From Vespa crabro (Eukaryota; Arthropoda; Insecta; Hymenoptera; Vespidae): a stretch of DNA of 64,000 nt. The position numbers were made by a program, and so were the translations under genes. How positions within the stretch are numbered: position 1 is the stretch's first letter; every line of letters begins with the position of its first letter. The notes beneath the pieces were generated by a model. It saw only the letters and a list, made by a program, of their open reading frames with translations, was not told where the DNA came from and searched no databases. This document shows, in pieces, positions 28,001-38,049 of the stretch. The stretch is from the NCBI RefSeq assembly GCF_910589235.1, contig NC_060957.1, forward strand, positions 310,001-374,000, read 5' to 3'.

Positions 28001-29706
28001 CACCGAGGCACCCTCGGTTTTCGACAATGGACTACCAAAAGTAAGATTCGTAAAACTTCTTTGATATTCATGCGGCAATACTAACAACGTCGTTACCGTT
28101 ACAGTTAACTGCGAGCGATATGGAATCCCTAAGATCACAATTGCCTGGTTTAGCGCTGAGCATCTCTACGCCGGATTTGAACAGTATAACGCAATTCTTT
28201 TTGTCAAAAAGTCTCACCGAAGCAAGCACGGAAGGGAACAAAGAGAAAGAAAGTATGTCGACACGGGTAGATGGTCCTTCGAAAGAACAGGATCGCGTTA
28301 GAGTACCGGCGCTGGGTGACAGGTAGAAATATACAACACATTTACCGCTGCTATTATACTTCGTACTTATACGGGGGTTGGTTGGTTGTGAATATACTTG
28401 TGTGCGATTTCAGGGGTGGATTTGAGTCGGAAACGGATACGGAAGAGTTCGAGAAAATAGGACAAGGGACGACCGATTCGAAACCTAGTTCCTTCGATGG
28501 CACCCAACAGAAACGTCAGAAACAATTGGAGGTTGGTGCCTCGCGAAGCGTGTCCCCCGCTTCCTCCAGCTCGACTAACGTCTCGCCATTAAACACGAAG
28601 GTCGCAGACCTAACAAGCCGATTTTCCACATCGAACGAACCTAGTTCCTTCCATTTTCCTAGTCTTACCATCAGCGAACGACCCTCTCAGCTAAGTCCTC
28701 TCACCGAGTGCGCGGAGAACGGTGAATCTTCCAGTCAATTGCAAAGTGCTACATACGGTTTTCCAAAGCATCGGCAAATAACTCCGTCCGTATCCTCCGA
28801 CAAGATCGAGGAATCAAATTCCTTATGTCCGAATCCTCCTACCTTACCTCACTCCGTGACGTGCGACGGCCAGCAACAACAGTTACAATATTACCAGCTG
28901 TCCGGTAGCGGTGGTAGCAGCCCTTCCATCGGGGTTGGCGCTACTGACTTCATGGGTACCGAGTTTTACATGGACGATTCTTTGCCGAGCAGCCTCAGCG
29001 AACCTCCTGCCGACGGGCATCAGGCTATCGTTTCCTTTCTTCAGGTACTGGACGACTTACAGCTCGCAAAAAGACCTTGTAGTCGTAGCCGTAAACGTTC
29101 CATTACCTTCCTAATAATCAATCATGCTCTCGCACTCATCTGGGTTCCCCGATGTGATCATTTTGCGAACAGCTTATCTTTATATTTTCTGTTTAAAGCG
29201 AACTTTTCTCTGTGTTCTCTCCTTTTTTCTTCGATGTCTTAGATACATTCATGATTTTAGATCGTTTTAATAATTTCGATCCGAAGCTGATTACTATTTA
29301 CTTTTATGCAAATAGATCTGAAAAGTTGGGTACGTATCTCTTGCATGCACGTTCATTCCATGACTGTTTGTTTAATCCTTTTACGCCTGCTAATTCTTGA
29401 TGTTTGCTTGAATTTTCAAACGATGTGTGCGCCTGTATTGCGTCTATATCTTTTAGAAACAGTAATGTGCGGATCTGTGCGCGTGTGCGTGCATCTTTTA
29501 AATTTTTCAGGATAGCTGCCGTCGCACTCTCGTGTCCTAACTCCTTACCTTGTAAAAAACACTTGGATATTTGGACATATACTTGGATTCATACAATGGA
29601 ACACTGATTCACAATATGAATCAATGGATCATTGGATATGTACATATATATATATATATATATAGATTATGTATGTCCTCATGTATAATGGATATACGTG
29701 TGTTGC

Positions 29707-29762
<56 letters not shown>

Positions 29763-32443
29763 GTATATATATAGTGTCAAAAAGACGATAGCTTCTCATA
29801 CGAACGAAATTCGTTCTAATAATAACTCTGTCAGTGATATCAAATGAATTTTGCCTGTTAACACATCAAAACATTAGACTTTTTTCCTCGAATACAAATC
29901 CTATCCTTGATTAATATGAATTAATAGAACTGTTATGTTTCTTTGAATATATATACATATATGTATATATATTTTTATTATGATTCATTATGTAAGAAAG
30001 CAAAATGGATGATTACAAAAGCATTGATCGAATTTTCCATGACGTCCATTATTTCAGGAGAGCCTTGGCAATACTCGTGAAGAAGTGGAAAGATTGCGTT
30101 CGATTCTAAGGAGTATGAAAGTGATCGTGAGCGAAGCCTTGACCTCCCTCCGGAAAGAGTTGGTTGTTTTACGAGATCGATCGGATTTTGGTAACAGCGG
30201 TCTTGCAGAGTTGACCAAGCGTATTCGTCAGGCGTTAACATTGTACTCGAACGAGTGCGATCGTCGTTTGCGAGAACGAGAGCAAGAATTAACCGTCGAT
30301 CACGAGCTTGAAATGGGTGACATTAAGAAGCTAATGCAGAGCCGAGATGAAGAGATTCGTATCGTGAAGAGGACTCTGTTAGAAAAAGAAACCGAATTAG
30401 CCGAGCACGAACATTTGCTTAGCACAATGCGTCAGAAATTGGATGCCGAACAAACGGACATGAGGAATTTGCAATCCCGTCTCCATCGGCAAATGGATGA
30501 GACCTTGGAACAGGCTCGTATTGACAAGGAAACAGCTGTGGAGAAGGTAAATGATGAGAAGTTTGTGGAAATCGCTTCTTTGACCAATTCCTTAACCCAA
30601 TGTCAGAAACGCATAAAAGAACTCGAAGAGAATTTGGCAGCTGCTCGAACGGAACAACAAAAGATGGTGAAGGAAGCTACGGACAAATTGCAATTGGAGT
30701 ATAAGACCGAATTAGAGGCTATTAGAAATCTCAAATTAACGGCGGTTAGTATAATGGAAAGGAGTCCTAGCGATTCGAGTTTGGAAAAGATAGAGGTAAT
30801 TGAATTCATTTAATATGTTCTTCCTTAATATGTTCGTTCATCAGATACATATATTTGACACGTTTTATCGTTATCATTTTACAGCGGCCTGACGTTATTG
30901 AACTTGTTAATCACGAGGCTATATTAGCGCAAGCGAAGGAAGATATGAAACTCGAAAAATCAGCTGCAATCCGTACCGCGATTGAAAAAGAACGAGCCGA
31001 TTGCGTGGCTAAATTGGATCACGAACTTCGATTGGCCAGGCAAGTTGTACAAGAGAGGGAGCGAGAAATGGAGTTATATAGGAGAAGGGAAGCTGCACTT
31101 ACGGAAGAATGTGGATGGTATAAAAGTACAATTAGACGATTAACCAAATCTGAAAATTTGTCCAGACAGGCGCTCAATGAAAAGGTATAAATATCATTTA
31201 ATATAAATATCATAATCTTAGATTCGTTTACATTGAATTAATCGATTCGATCTAATCCACACGTAGGTAGAAAATTTAGAAACCGATAAAAGTTGGCTAG
31301 AAGGGAAACACTCTTCCGAGAGAATGAGTCGGGAACAAAAAGAGAATTTAGTTCTTATAATCGAATCGGCATCGCAAAAGGAATTTGGCGACGATCGCTT
31401 GGATATGGGTCAAAGCAATTTGGGAGAAGCTATGAAAAGTTTGGAAAGTGATAAGGATGAGGTTGAGGCATCGGAATCAAAAAAAGTACGGTTGGAAGCG
31501 GACGACGATCGTTCTCGTTTATCGAGAAGACTTGAGATTCTTGAAAACGACAATAAGAGATTATCGGCAGAATTGAAAATAATAAAAGAGAGTAAAGAAG
31601 TTTCTGACGCTAAAATCGAGGCTTTAGAGGCCGATAAGGTTCGCTTGGAAATTGAATTAGTGAAGGAACGAGGTAGAAGAGATTTCGCAGAGACCTCATC
31701 TTCGGCCGATGGTCGTGAAAAGGAAATGAACGCTTCCGTTGCCATTGTTTCTGGATCGTCATCGAGTCGCGATGCCGCGACCAGTCCGGATGGCGCCGTA
31801 CCTTACTTTCACTTGTCGCACCTTTGGAAAAAAAAGAACATTACGAAATTGGTTCAACAGGGTCGTATTACAGTAACCACGTGCAATCCCGGAGACATGG
31901 TCCTCGTTGTTTGGGATCCGGTTCATTGGAGTTATGCCTTGCTTCAGGAATCCTCGACTCTTTATTTTGTAAATTCGGATTGCGTAGAGTCCTTAGGATT
32001 TACTGCCGATGGAGCTCCGAAAATATTCGAAGCCATCGTCGAGGTTATCAATAAGGAGTACTGCATAGCAAGGAAGGTAAAACTTCTTTTTATTCGACCA
32101 TCAGACGATTACTTTCACTTACTATTATTATTACCCATTGATTTGAACAATTTTCAATCCCTTCATTATATCTCCCCTATAATCATCTTAACGTGTATGT
32201 TTTTGTTTCTTATTTTCTTTCTCCTTTTTTTTTTTTTTTTTTCCGTGAAATATCTGTTTACTATTTTTAGTCTATTATAAAATCTTGTATGAATCATATA
32301 AAAATAAAGAATTACCCCTTTTTTAGTCGACAAATCGATACCGCGTCTCTCAAGGCACTAAGTTCTACCAAGTGCGTATAAAGCCAGTGGAAGACGTCGT
32401 TGAGAAAACGAAATCTCAGATGGCGAAAGGCGATGGGGAATAA
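9595..32443 (+). CDS. RB1CC1: RB1CC1/FIP200 (Atg17-like) autophagy scaffold, 9 coding exons, start codon not found
   Basis: This is the scaffold of the ULK1/Atg1 kinase complex that starts autophagosome formation in the cytosol. Coding exons are 9595-9803, 26717-27005, 27098-28040, 28105-28322, 28414-29044, 30058-30795, 30885-31184, 31267-32076 and 32327-32443. All junctions are GT..AG and together keep one frame for 1417 codons plus TAA. Residues below are counted from the first complete visible codon. Residues 1-70 are the end of the ubiquitin-like region, with the family hallmark YSAGTDTNPI. Residues 71-553 are the Atg17-like helical scaffold (HxQQQGWAAVVANLED, ASVLPDLC, LRxVAEVVRR). Residues 554-763 are a Ser/Pro-rich linker with a candidate LIR. 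Residues 764 to about 1270 are coiled coil. About 1300-1405 is the Claw domain (GDMVLVVW, TLYFVNSD, KEYCIARK, GTKFYQV). Human FIP200 is about 1594 residues, so this is near full length. The first 20-30 residues must lie on an upstream exon that I could not find. Confidence 0.96.
10086..10378. mobile_element. piggyBac-like MITE
   Basis: TTAA at 10086-10089 and 10375-10378 flank about 285 bases with imperfect inverted ends. The left end begins TCCTAGCTGTGC; the right end read inward begins CCCTAGCAGCGC. TTAA target duplication and a CCCTAG-type end are typical of the piggyBac superfamily. There is no coding capacity. Confidence 0.6.
10555..10585. repeat. (GA)n microsatellite
   Basis: About 31 bases of GA repeat, followed by a short GAGT-rich stretch. 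Confidence 0.95.
11229..11276. repeat. (TA)n microsatellite
   Basis: About 48 bases of pure TA repeat within the long RB1CC1 intron. Confidence 0.95.
13556..13588. repeat. (CT)n microsatellite
   Basis: About 33 bases of CT repeat. Confidence 0.95.
14119..14142. repeat. (TGTCG)n pentanucleotide repeat
   Basis: Four to five direct copies of TGTCG, preceded by a diverged copy. CpG-containing minisatellites are less common here than dinucleotide repeats. Confidence 0.9.
16784..16814. repeat. (CT)n microsatellite
   Basis: About 31 bases of CT repeat in the long RB1CC1 intron. Confidence 0.95.
21219..21245. repeat. (AAAAG)n repeat
   Basis: About five copies of AAAAG, followed within 100 bases by a C-run and CT-rich sequence (21309-21355). 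Confidence 0.9.
21475..21524. repeat. (TA)n microsatellite
   Basis: About 50 bases of TA repeat, among the longer such tracts here. Confidence 0.95.
23081..23088. promoter_or_regulatory. CLEAR-like E-box in RB1CC1 intron
   Basis: TCACGTGA with a following C matches nine of ten bases of the CLEAR motif GTCACGTGAC bound by TFEB/Mitf, which controls autophagy and lysosome genes. It lies in the large intron of an autophagy gene. Function is inferred only from the motif and location. Confidence 0.35.
23128..23135. promoter_or_regulatory. perfect palindromic CRE (TGACGTCA)
   Basis: An exact cAMP-response-element consensus 40 bases after the CLEAR-like site and 2 bases before a 13-bp-arm AT-rich hairpin. 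A related TGACGTAT is at about 23055. Any bZIP binding is inferred. Confidence 0.35.
23138..23165. repeat. perfect 13-bp inverted repeat with 2-base spacer
   Basis: Arms 23138-23150 and 23153-23165 are exact reverse complements around TG. The arms are AT-rich but not simple TA repeats. It may be a cruciform-forming site or a remnant of an element. Confidence 0.9.
23379..23773. mobile_element. Tc1-like MITE, about 395 bp
   Basis: The left end CAGTGGCTCATGAAAGTATT and the right end read inward, CAATGGCTCACGAAAGTATT, match over about 26 bases with few differences. A TA lies at the left flank and GA (a decayed TA) at the right. CAGTGGC-type ends are usual for Tc1/mariner elements. The inside holds no transposase, only a short Met-Ser-Ser-Lys-Lys reading that could be a remnant of a transposase start. 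Confidence 0.8.
24316..24688. repeat. unnamed intronic repeat, copy A
   Basis: This aligns by eye over most of its length with copy B at 24913-25246. Shared landmarks in order are GTTTACG, a TTTT(A)TCxGATTTT(A/G)ATGAT block, TTCGAAAGATAAA, a T-rich stretch, TTTTCAAAAATC, CTTGATCA, AAxTCGAA and CTTGCAAAC. It has no open frame and no clear terminal inverted repeat. Confidence 0.7.
24913..25246. repeat. unnamed intronic repeat, copy B
   Basis: This is the second diverged copy of the element at 24316-24688, in direct orientation and about 220 bases downstream of it. Its T-rich interior has expanded into a poly-T run of roughly 35 bases (about 25059-25093). Family is unknown; it may be an old transposon fragment or a local duplication. 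Confidence 0.7.
26717..27005 (+). CDS. RB1CC1: RB1CC1 exon: start of Atg17-like scaffold
   Basis: The exon follows a T-rich tract ending GCCGTAG. It completes the split Asp codon and reads V-D-L-Q-T-Q-I-D-T-S. The segment RLVHDQHLQQQGWAAVVANLEDI is strongly like the vertebrate VHDEHLQHQGWAAIMANLED region. It ends with two bases of an Asn codon at the donor A|GTGAGT. Confidence 0.96.
27098..28040 (+). CDS. RB1CC1: RB1CC1 exon: main Atg17-like helical scaffold
   Basis: This 943-base exon encodes about 314 residues after completing a split Asn. Recognisable family segments in order are LAKIPILPAL, LLRWISAKDNQ, KAIKGL-like MKEIKGLGERLFALEQL, ELAQGFLQNQNRANNLGDASVLPDLC, VVMLQNHNQLRDI, HRLKWIMYV and AEVVRRRTF. 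These correspond to the dimerising N-terminal part of FIP200. It ends exactly on a codon at AAAA|GTAAGA. Confidence 0.97.
28105..28322 (+). CDS. RB1CC1: RB1CC1 exon: end of scaffold
   Basis: The exon starts after GTTACAG and reads L-T-A-S-D-M-E-S-L-R, continuing the scaffold in frame. It ends with AG of an Arg codon. Reading on into the following 91-base intron gives an immediate TAG, so splicing is needed for full-length protein. Confidence 0.93.
28414..29044 (+). CDS. RB1CC1: RB1CC1 exon: Ser/Pro-rich linker with candidate LIR
   Basis: This exon encodes about 210 low-complexity residues rich in Ser, Pro, Thr and Gln, a likely disordered linker between scaffold and coiled coil. It opens with an acidic stretch SETDTEEFEKIG whose F-E-K-I fits the LC3/Atg8-interacting consensus [W/F/Y]xx[L/I/V]. 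Vertebrate FIP200 has its LIR (core F-E-T-I) in the equivalent linker. The donor chosen is CAG|GTACTG, which keeps phase with the coiled-coil exon. The frame stays open to 29242, so the exact donor is the least certain junction. Confidence 0.87.
29045..30057 (+). other. RB1CC1 intron with (TA)n tracts
   Basis: This 1013-base intron holds two dinucleotide tracts. It lies between the linker exon and the coiled-coil exons. No other feature is seen. Confidence 0.85.
29711..29761. repeat. (TA)n microsatellite in RB1CC1 intron
   Basis: About 50 bases of TA repeat; a shorter tract lies at 29644-29664. Confidence 0.95.
30058..30795 (+). CDS. RB1CC1: RB1CC1 exon: coiled coil, part 1
   Basis: The acceptor is ATTTCAG. 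The exon encodes 246 residues rich in Glu, Lys, Arg and Leu with heptad spacing (EEVERLRSILRSMK, VKRTLLEKETELAEHEHLL). There is no Pro or Gly over long stretches. This matches the central coiled coil of FIP200/Atg11-type scaffolds. It ends on a codon at GAG|GTAATT. Confidence 0.94.
30885..31184 (+). CDS. RB1CC1: RB1CC1 exon: coiled coil, part 2
   Basis: The acceptor is TTTTACAG. The exon encodes 100 residues, mostly charged helix (LAQAKEDMKLEKSAAIRTAIEKERADC), similar to the vertebrate CEKDEAIQTALKEFKLERE segment. Both ends fall on codon boundaries. Confidence 0.94.
31267..32076 (+). CDS. RB1CC1: RB1CC1 exon: end of coiled coil and most of Claw domain
   Basis: The first two thirds continue the coiled coil (LEILENDNKRLSAELKIIKESK). 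From about base 31880 the exon enters the C-terminal Claw: GDMVLVVWDP, YALLQESSTLYFVNSD and EAIVEVINKEYCIARK. Each has a direct counterpart in the vertebrate Claw, which in vertebrates binds cargo receptors such as p62. The exon ends at AAG|GTAAAA on a codon boundary. Confidence 0.96.
32327..32443 (+). CDS. RB1CC1: RB1CC1 terminal coding exon: end of Claw, stop
   Basis: The exon follows CCTTTTTTAG and reads S-T-N-R-Y-R-V-S-Q-G-T-K-F-Y-Q-V-R, matching vertebrate AQNRFKVPLGTKFYRVKA. This completes the beta-rich Claw. A short Lys/Glu tail precedes TAA at 32441-32443. Confidence 0.96.
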   Translation, partial: STNRYRVSQGTKFYQVRIKPVEDVVEKTKSQMAKGDGE

Positions 32444-32828
32444 TTTTTATTCGATATGTCCGTCAATCTTCAGCTTTTAGCAGCACTGTGGTCATGGATT
32501 ATTAATCGATGTGTGGTGCGCTACTTGTTTTATCAATGAAAACGAGAGAAAATATCTGGAACCATCTGGAAAACTCGAATTATGGTTCAAATTTGCCAGA
32601 GCCTCAAGATGCATCCTCATTGTCGATGAAATTATAAATATATGGAAGAATAAGTGAGATGTGATATTGAAAATATGTGAACGGATGCGCGCTGGCGTTT
32701 CATTGTGATATAAATAATTTTTAATGAATGAAACATAATTGCCGAATGCTGTGGTGGTTAGCTGTGAAACGTGACGACATTTATAATTCTCTATCTGTCC
32801 GTATTGATTTCTTTTTTCTGTCTTTCTT

Positions 32829-32841
32829 TTCTCTCTCTCTC

Positions 32842-32874
<33 letters not shown>

Positions 32875-32875
32875 A
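32829..32875. repeat. (CT)n microsatellite in RB1CC1 3' region
   Basis: CT repeat with one CCC interruption, about 390 bases after the RB1CC1 stop; it may be transcribed in the 3' UTR. Confidence 0.95.
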
Positions 32876-33669
32876 TTTTCTTTTTCTCTCTTCATAAGCA
32901 TAACAAGAAAGAACGAACACTTTATGAATGTCATTGATGACTCCTGCAATTTGACGATAGAACGATCGCGCGTAAGAAAGTTTATTAGGATTTAAAACTT
33001 TAATGAAACCTATGCGGAGAGAAATGAAGCGAGAGTTTTTAGTGTTCATAATTTCGCTTTGAAACTTCCGCGTTCGAACAATTAATTACCTTTGCACCGT
33101 GTGGAAGCGTAGTTGTAAGTTTTACAAACAAGACATTTTGTATATATAGTTTATATTATATACATATTCGCATTACATAATACATACGTATATATATATT
33201 CATGCGTACATATATGTATATATGTGCGTATGTATTTATCTATGCATGTATGTATGTATGTATGTATGTATTTATATATGTATGGATATACATATACACA
33301 TATACATACCGTTGTACGAAGCGTGCAATATTTGCATATGAAATATCGTAGTAGGTCCTAAGAGACGACAACTAAAGATTTTGTAAAATGAATTATCCTC
33401 TCGTGAATGTTACTGTGCAATTTCGTAATCTATTCCCGCAAGATTTTCGTAATTCTTACGAGTAGGAGACGTGTTAGTCGTTTACTTCCCTCCCACCCCA
33501 AACTTCTTTCGATAACCGGCCTGCTTCGCGAACTTTTCCCACGGAAGGTTTTGTTGATTTCTTTCGAAGAAAAGAAAAGATATCGCGAAGCGTTCTTGTC
33601 GACTTTGTCTCACAACAAACTGGTATTTTTCTCAAGTTTATCTGAGAATCTGGAATACAATTTAGCTTA

Positions 33670-33675
33670 AATAAA
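33670..33675 (+). terminator. candidate RB1CC1 poly(A) signal
   Basis: An AATAAA hexamer lies about 1.2 kb past the RB1CC1 stop. It is one of several possibilities in an AT-rich 3' region, chosen only as a perfect hexamer before the long simple repeats begin. Confidence 0.25.
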
Positions 33676-33899
33676 ACGCGGGTTTGTAATTTTGGGTTTA
33701 TCTGATATTGAGTATAAAGAAGAAAACGAAAAAAAGAAAAAAAAAAAAACAGGAAAAAGAAAAAGATTACGAAGAAACAAAATTGTGCGTAGTAGAATGA
33801 ATTTTATAAATATATATACACACATACACTCGCGTATATTTTTTTCTATTAATCTGATCGGTGTCCACGCAATCGAGGTCACTTACGTATATAAAGATA

Positions 33900-33995
33900 A
33901 CGATGATTATGATGATGATTATAATGATGATGATGATGAAAATGATAATGATGATGAAGATGATGATGATGATGACGATGATGTTGATAATGATA

Positions 33996-34045
<50 letters not shown>

Positions 34046-34048
34046 AAT

Positions 34049-34099
<51 letters not shown>

Positions 34100-34176
34100 T
34101 AATAATAATAAATAATAATAATAAATAATAAATAATAAATAATAATAAATAATAATAAATAATAATAATAATAATG
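33900..34176. repeat. compound GAT/AAT trinucleotide microsatellite
   Basis: About 130 bases of mainly (GAT)n pass into about 150 bases of (AAT)n and AATA/AAT mixtures. The open frames that read as poly-Asp/poly-Asn or poly-Met/poly-Ile are products of the repeat. Confidence 0.95.
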
Positions 34177-34472
34177 AAAAAGGAAAAAAAAATTATTGCA
34201 AACTGAAGTTTTAGTCTCTTAGAAAGAAAGAACCGGGATTTCGCTTCGCAACTCATCTTATTTGATCATAGCCCTATCGTTACTTATCTGCCGTCGATTC
34301 TATTTCATTTCTTTCGCGTACCGTTAAAGATATTCTTCGTAGTATCGTTGCAGTAGCTGTGATCGTTAAGCTCGACATTTTCACTTTTACTTACTTATTC
34401 TTATTAATTAACGTTAATTCCAATCGCCAAGAAAAACGACATATTTGATCGTTCGCATGTTGTTGTTCTTTC

Positions 34473-34475
<3 letters not shown>

Positions 34476-34506
<31 letters not shown>
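34476..34506. repeat. poly-A run
   Basis: About 31 consecutive A. Further A-rich runs follow near 34650-34685. Confidence 0.95.
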
Positions 34507-34508
<2 letters not shown>

Positions 34509-34921
34509 AAAGGAACGAAAGTAAAATGAATTCTTTATTTTTCTTTTTTTTCTTTTTTCTTTTCTTTTTTAAACGAGGAAGTGCTAAACGCATACGAACA
34601 TCGGAATGTCCTTCGTAAAGCGAAAATCTATAATCGCAGCAAACATTGAAAAAAAAAAAACAATAAAAAAAAAAAAAAAAAAAATAAGAAATATGTTTGT
34701 AAAATGTGCTAACATATATAAGATAAAGACGCTCGGTAGGTTGTAACTCGAATTTATCGAGAAAATGACTCGCCCGCTTCGATTTTAGCGCATTGATAGC
34801 TCTTAATTGCTCTCTCGACTCGTCAAGAAAAAGAATTATTATTATATTCGTGCTCGCGCATGAATATGCATATGTACGCATAGCAGGAATTTAGTATGAA
34901 TTTCGTTGAGGAGTAAGAGGA

Positions 34922-34922
<1 letters not shown>

Positions 34923-34986
<64 letters not shown>
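34923..34986. repeat. compound (CT)n(AT)n microsatellite
   Basis: CT repeat to about 34949, passing directly into AT repeat. Confidence 0.95.
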
Positions 34987-34988
<2 letters not shown>

Positions 34989-36057
34989 TTCTTTCATTGA
35001 CACATTCTATATCAATTTCTATCACTCTCTGTCTCCTCGACGAACGTTATAGGTAAAAGAATACTTCCCTCTCTTATTCTCGTGGCCGATGGTTATTCGA
35101 CAACGAGGCCTTTTTTAATCTATTTAATATCGATGTTGCACGAGAGCATATAAACTATAGCTGATTCACGTGCGTGCGACCTACGGTTCCTATTAGCCCA
35201 ATTTTTTCGATCCGTTCAATGCAAAATAACAAATGCTCGGCTTTTATTATCGAAATAATAACCCTCCAACAAGTAGAAATACGCAGACACGCACGTTCAT
35301 ACACCGTCTCCGTCTATGTTAAATAATATTTTCGAAAGAATCTAACTCGCTGCTACGGGCTAAGGTTTATTAAAGGCTAAGTAATTTTTAAGGAACGAAG
35401 GAAGATCTATGCTAATTTATCATAAATCCGTATAAATGTCTGCGACGATGCGTATGATAAGTTTCGCGAGATTCGAATCTAATGAAAGGAAAATGAAGAG
35501 CAGATATTTAATTGTTCCGTTTATCTCAAAGGTATGCTATAGATTATTGAACTATATCGTATTTTTAAATGTCTGCTATTCTACGTATCGTGTTCTTTTA
35601 AAGATCACACAGACAGAGAATGACAAGCCAAGGGATTAATTGAACCTGCTAAATTTATTGATCAAACCAACGAGGAGTATGTAAATTTGATAAGAGGATT
35701 GCACTTCGACGATTGCAATTGATGGATATCATCGAGATTATTATTTTCGTTCGTTCAGCTGGTTCACAAGATTTCTTAGGCGTATATATCTAACATATAT
35801 TTGAATTATCGTTATATCAATTCGTACTTTGGCAAACGTTTAATCGCAACGTCGTTAAACGGTCACTCGCCGTTGCGCTTTGCGTTTCCATCGTGGAATA
35901 ATTTTGGAATAATTCATTTTTAATTGACTCTGGACTCTTGAAAAGCGATGTCGAAGAGAATGAATCTTATTGAATAATAACGTAGTCTCTTCTCGATGTA
36001 TTTTGATTCGACATACTTTTCTTTTAATGAAAATCTTGGCCCTCGCCCTTCCCTCAC

Positions 36058-36083
36058 TCCTCCTCCTCCTCCTCCTCCTCCTC
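36058..36083. repeat. (CCT)n microsatellite
   Basis: About eight copies of the CCT trinucleotide. Confidence 0.95.
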
Positions 36084-37251
36084 TCCCCGATTCAATCGAA
36101 TCTTGGATATTTCTTTCTTTTATTATCGATGTTCGCTCGCTAAACGAATAAACCCGGATTTCTCGTGCATTTTCAAAACAATCCGATCGAAGAGATTGAG
36201 AGCCATGGATCAAAGAGAGAATCTTTCTGTTTTTCTTTTATTTTTCGAAGATACTTCGATACTTTTTGTTGAGAGCAGAATTAGAAATGATCGGGAGTTT
36301 GTTCGTTTTTTTTTTCTTTTTTATTTTTATTTGTATTATTTCTTTGACAATTCATATTATTTCTTTCCTCCGTTTCTTCCAACGTTCATGATTCTGCTCC
36401 ATTATTTTCTTGCTCGATCTTGGATCGCTAACTCGTCGATGGAGCCATGATTTAGATGTCTGTTTAACAAATTCGGGTATCAAAGTAACGTGCCTGCAAC
36501 GTATGTGCATGTACATTATTTATCGATAATAATAGTGAAACAAATAAGTTTTTTTTCTTCCCTAAAATGTCGAGAGAGAGACAACGACCCGTGTGCCTGA
36601 TTAAAAGATGGCCGATCGATTAAGTTCAATCAGCGAGAAAAAAAAACATTACGAGCGATCATTCAACGTTGTGGACCATTAAACAAAAAAAAAAAAAAAA
36701 GAAAAAACGGAATACGATAATACAGTCGGAATAAGATACTGTCCTATCGTTAAATACACGATATTCGTGATAAAACGAGAAAATATAAAATATGAAAAGA
36801 AAAAATAATATGATTTCGTGAACCTTCTTTCCTAAAAAAAAAAAAGAAAAAAAAAATAGTAAAAACATGTAATTGCATGGATGGGTGCGAAGCATGTCTC
36901 GGAGCCACATCTCAGAAATATTTTGTAATGGTATTAAGAAAAGTCACAGGCATACACACACACACACACACAGACACATATACATAGATGAACACACATA
37001 CAAAAACAATATAGATATATATTTAGAAAAATTAGAAAATGGAGAAATGAGAAGTGTGAGTATAGAAAATGCCGTGATTCTAAAGGGAAAATATTAAAAT
37101 AAGAAGAGAAATAATAAAAGAGAAGAAAAAAAAGTTTATCGTGATTGTTAACGTCTGCAAAAGAGGAGAAAGAGCAGTGTTGCTCTTATTTTTTTTTTTT
37201 TAGCGATCCTATGACTATTAAGGTTTTTTTTTACTTACCATTAGATGCCTA

Positions 37252-37256
<5 letters not shown>

Positions 37257-37291
<35 letters not shown>
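37257..37291. repeat. (TA)n then (TATG)n and (TG)n microsatellite
   Basis: TA repeat followed by short ATGT and GT repeats up to about 37315. Confidence 0.9.
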
Positions 37292-37304
<13 letters not shown>

Positions 37305-37422
37305 GTGTGTGTGTATAGATAAAATGTGTGTGTTCGTTTTACACGTTTGTGATCTGTTTTGATAAGAATGTTATTCAAATAATTTGTAAAATCATTTCTT
37401 TCTTTTCTCTTAACTTTTCCCT

Positions 37423-37455
<33 letters not shown>

Positions 37456-38004
37456 TCTTTATTTATCTATCTTATCTCTTTCCTTCTTCCCCTTGTCTTT
37501 CTCTTTCTCTCTCTCTTTTTTCTTCAGATAGTATTTAGAACCACGAGAAGGGAACTCTAACAGAATAAGGTATATGATAGCGATAAGAGACAGAAAATGG
37601 AACTAATCTATTATTGGTTTACTTTTACTTTCTTTTTTGTTTTTGAACAATCGATCATAATTAAATAAAACATTTTGATGAGACATTTGATTACGTTAGA
37701 TCTGAGCTGTGGCAATATCGAGCTAAAAGAACTTTAAAGTATGAATTTGTTCGCTCTGATTCGCAAACATAATTGACATAACGAAACGTATCAACGAGAG
37801 AAAGCTTTTTTTTTCCACTTGTCCTTGTTGGTTTTTTTCTTTTTTCATTTTCATTTCTATTCTCTTTTCTTCTTTTTTTGTTCTTTTTTCTTTTTATAAT
37901 TGTAACTCAAAATGGTTCATAACTGACTCATTCTTTTATTTAATTATTTTTTAATTCTAAATCTCGGATAGTTCTTTCTCAAAATACTATAAAAGAAAGG
38001 AAAT

Positions 38005-38012
<8 letters not shown>

Positions 38013-38045
<33 letters not shown>
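38013..38045. repeat. (TA)n microsatellite
   Basis: About 33 bases of TA; a (GAA)n tract follows at 38202-38227. Confidence 0.95.

Positions 38046-38049
<4 letters not shown>

Noticed and set aside
27172..28071. Minus-strand open frames opposite the RB1CC1 scaffold exon
   Set aside because: They are shadows of a strongly supported + strand exon.
28271..28413. Alternative start running through the small RB1CC1 intron
   Set aside because: The frame before 28414 is intronic; the phase and homology of the spliced product clearly favour splicing.
33692..34115. Open frames with poly-Asp/poly-Asn and poly-Met/poly-Ile tails
   Set aside because: They are translations of the GAT/AAT microsatellite; there is no domain, splice context or codon signal outside the repeat.
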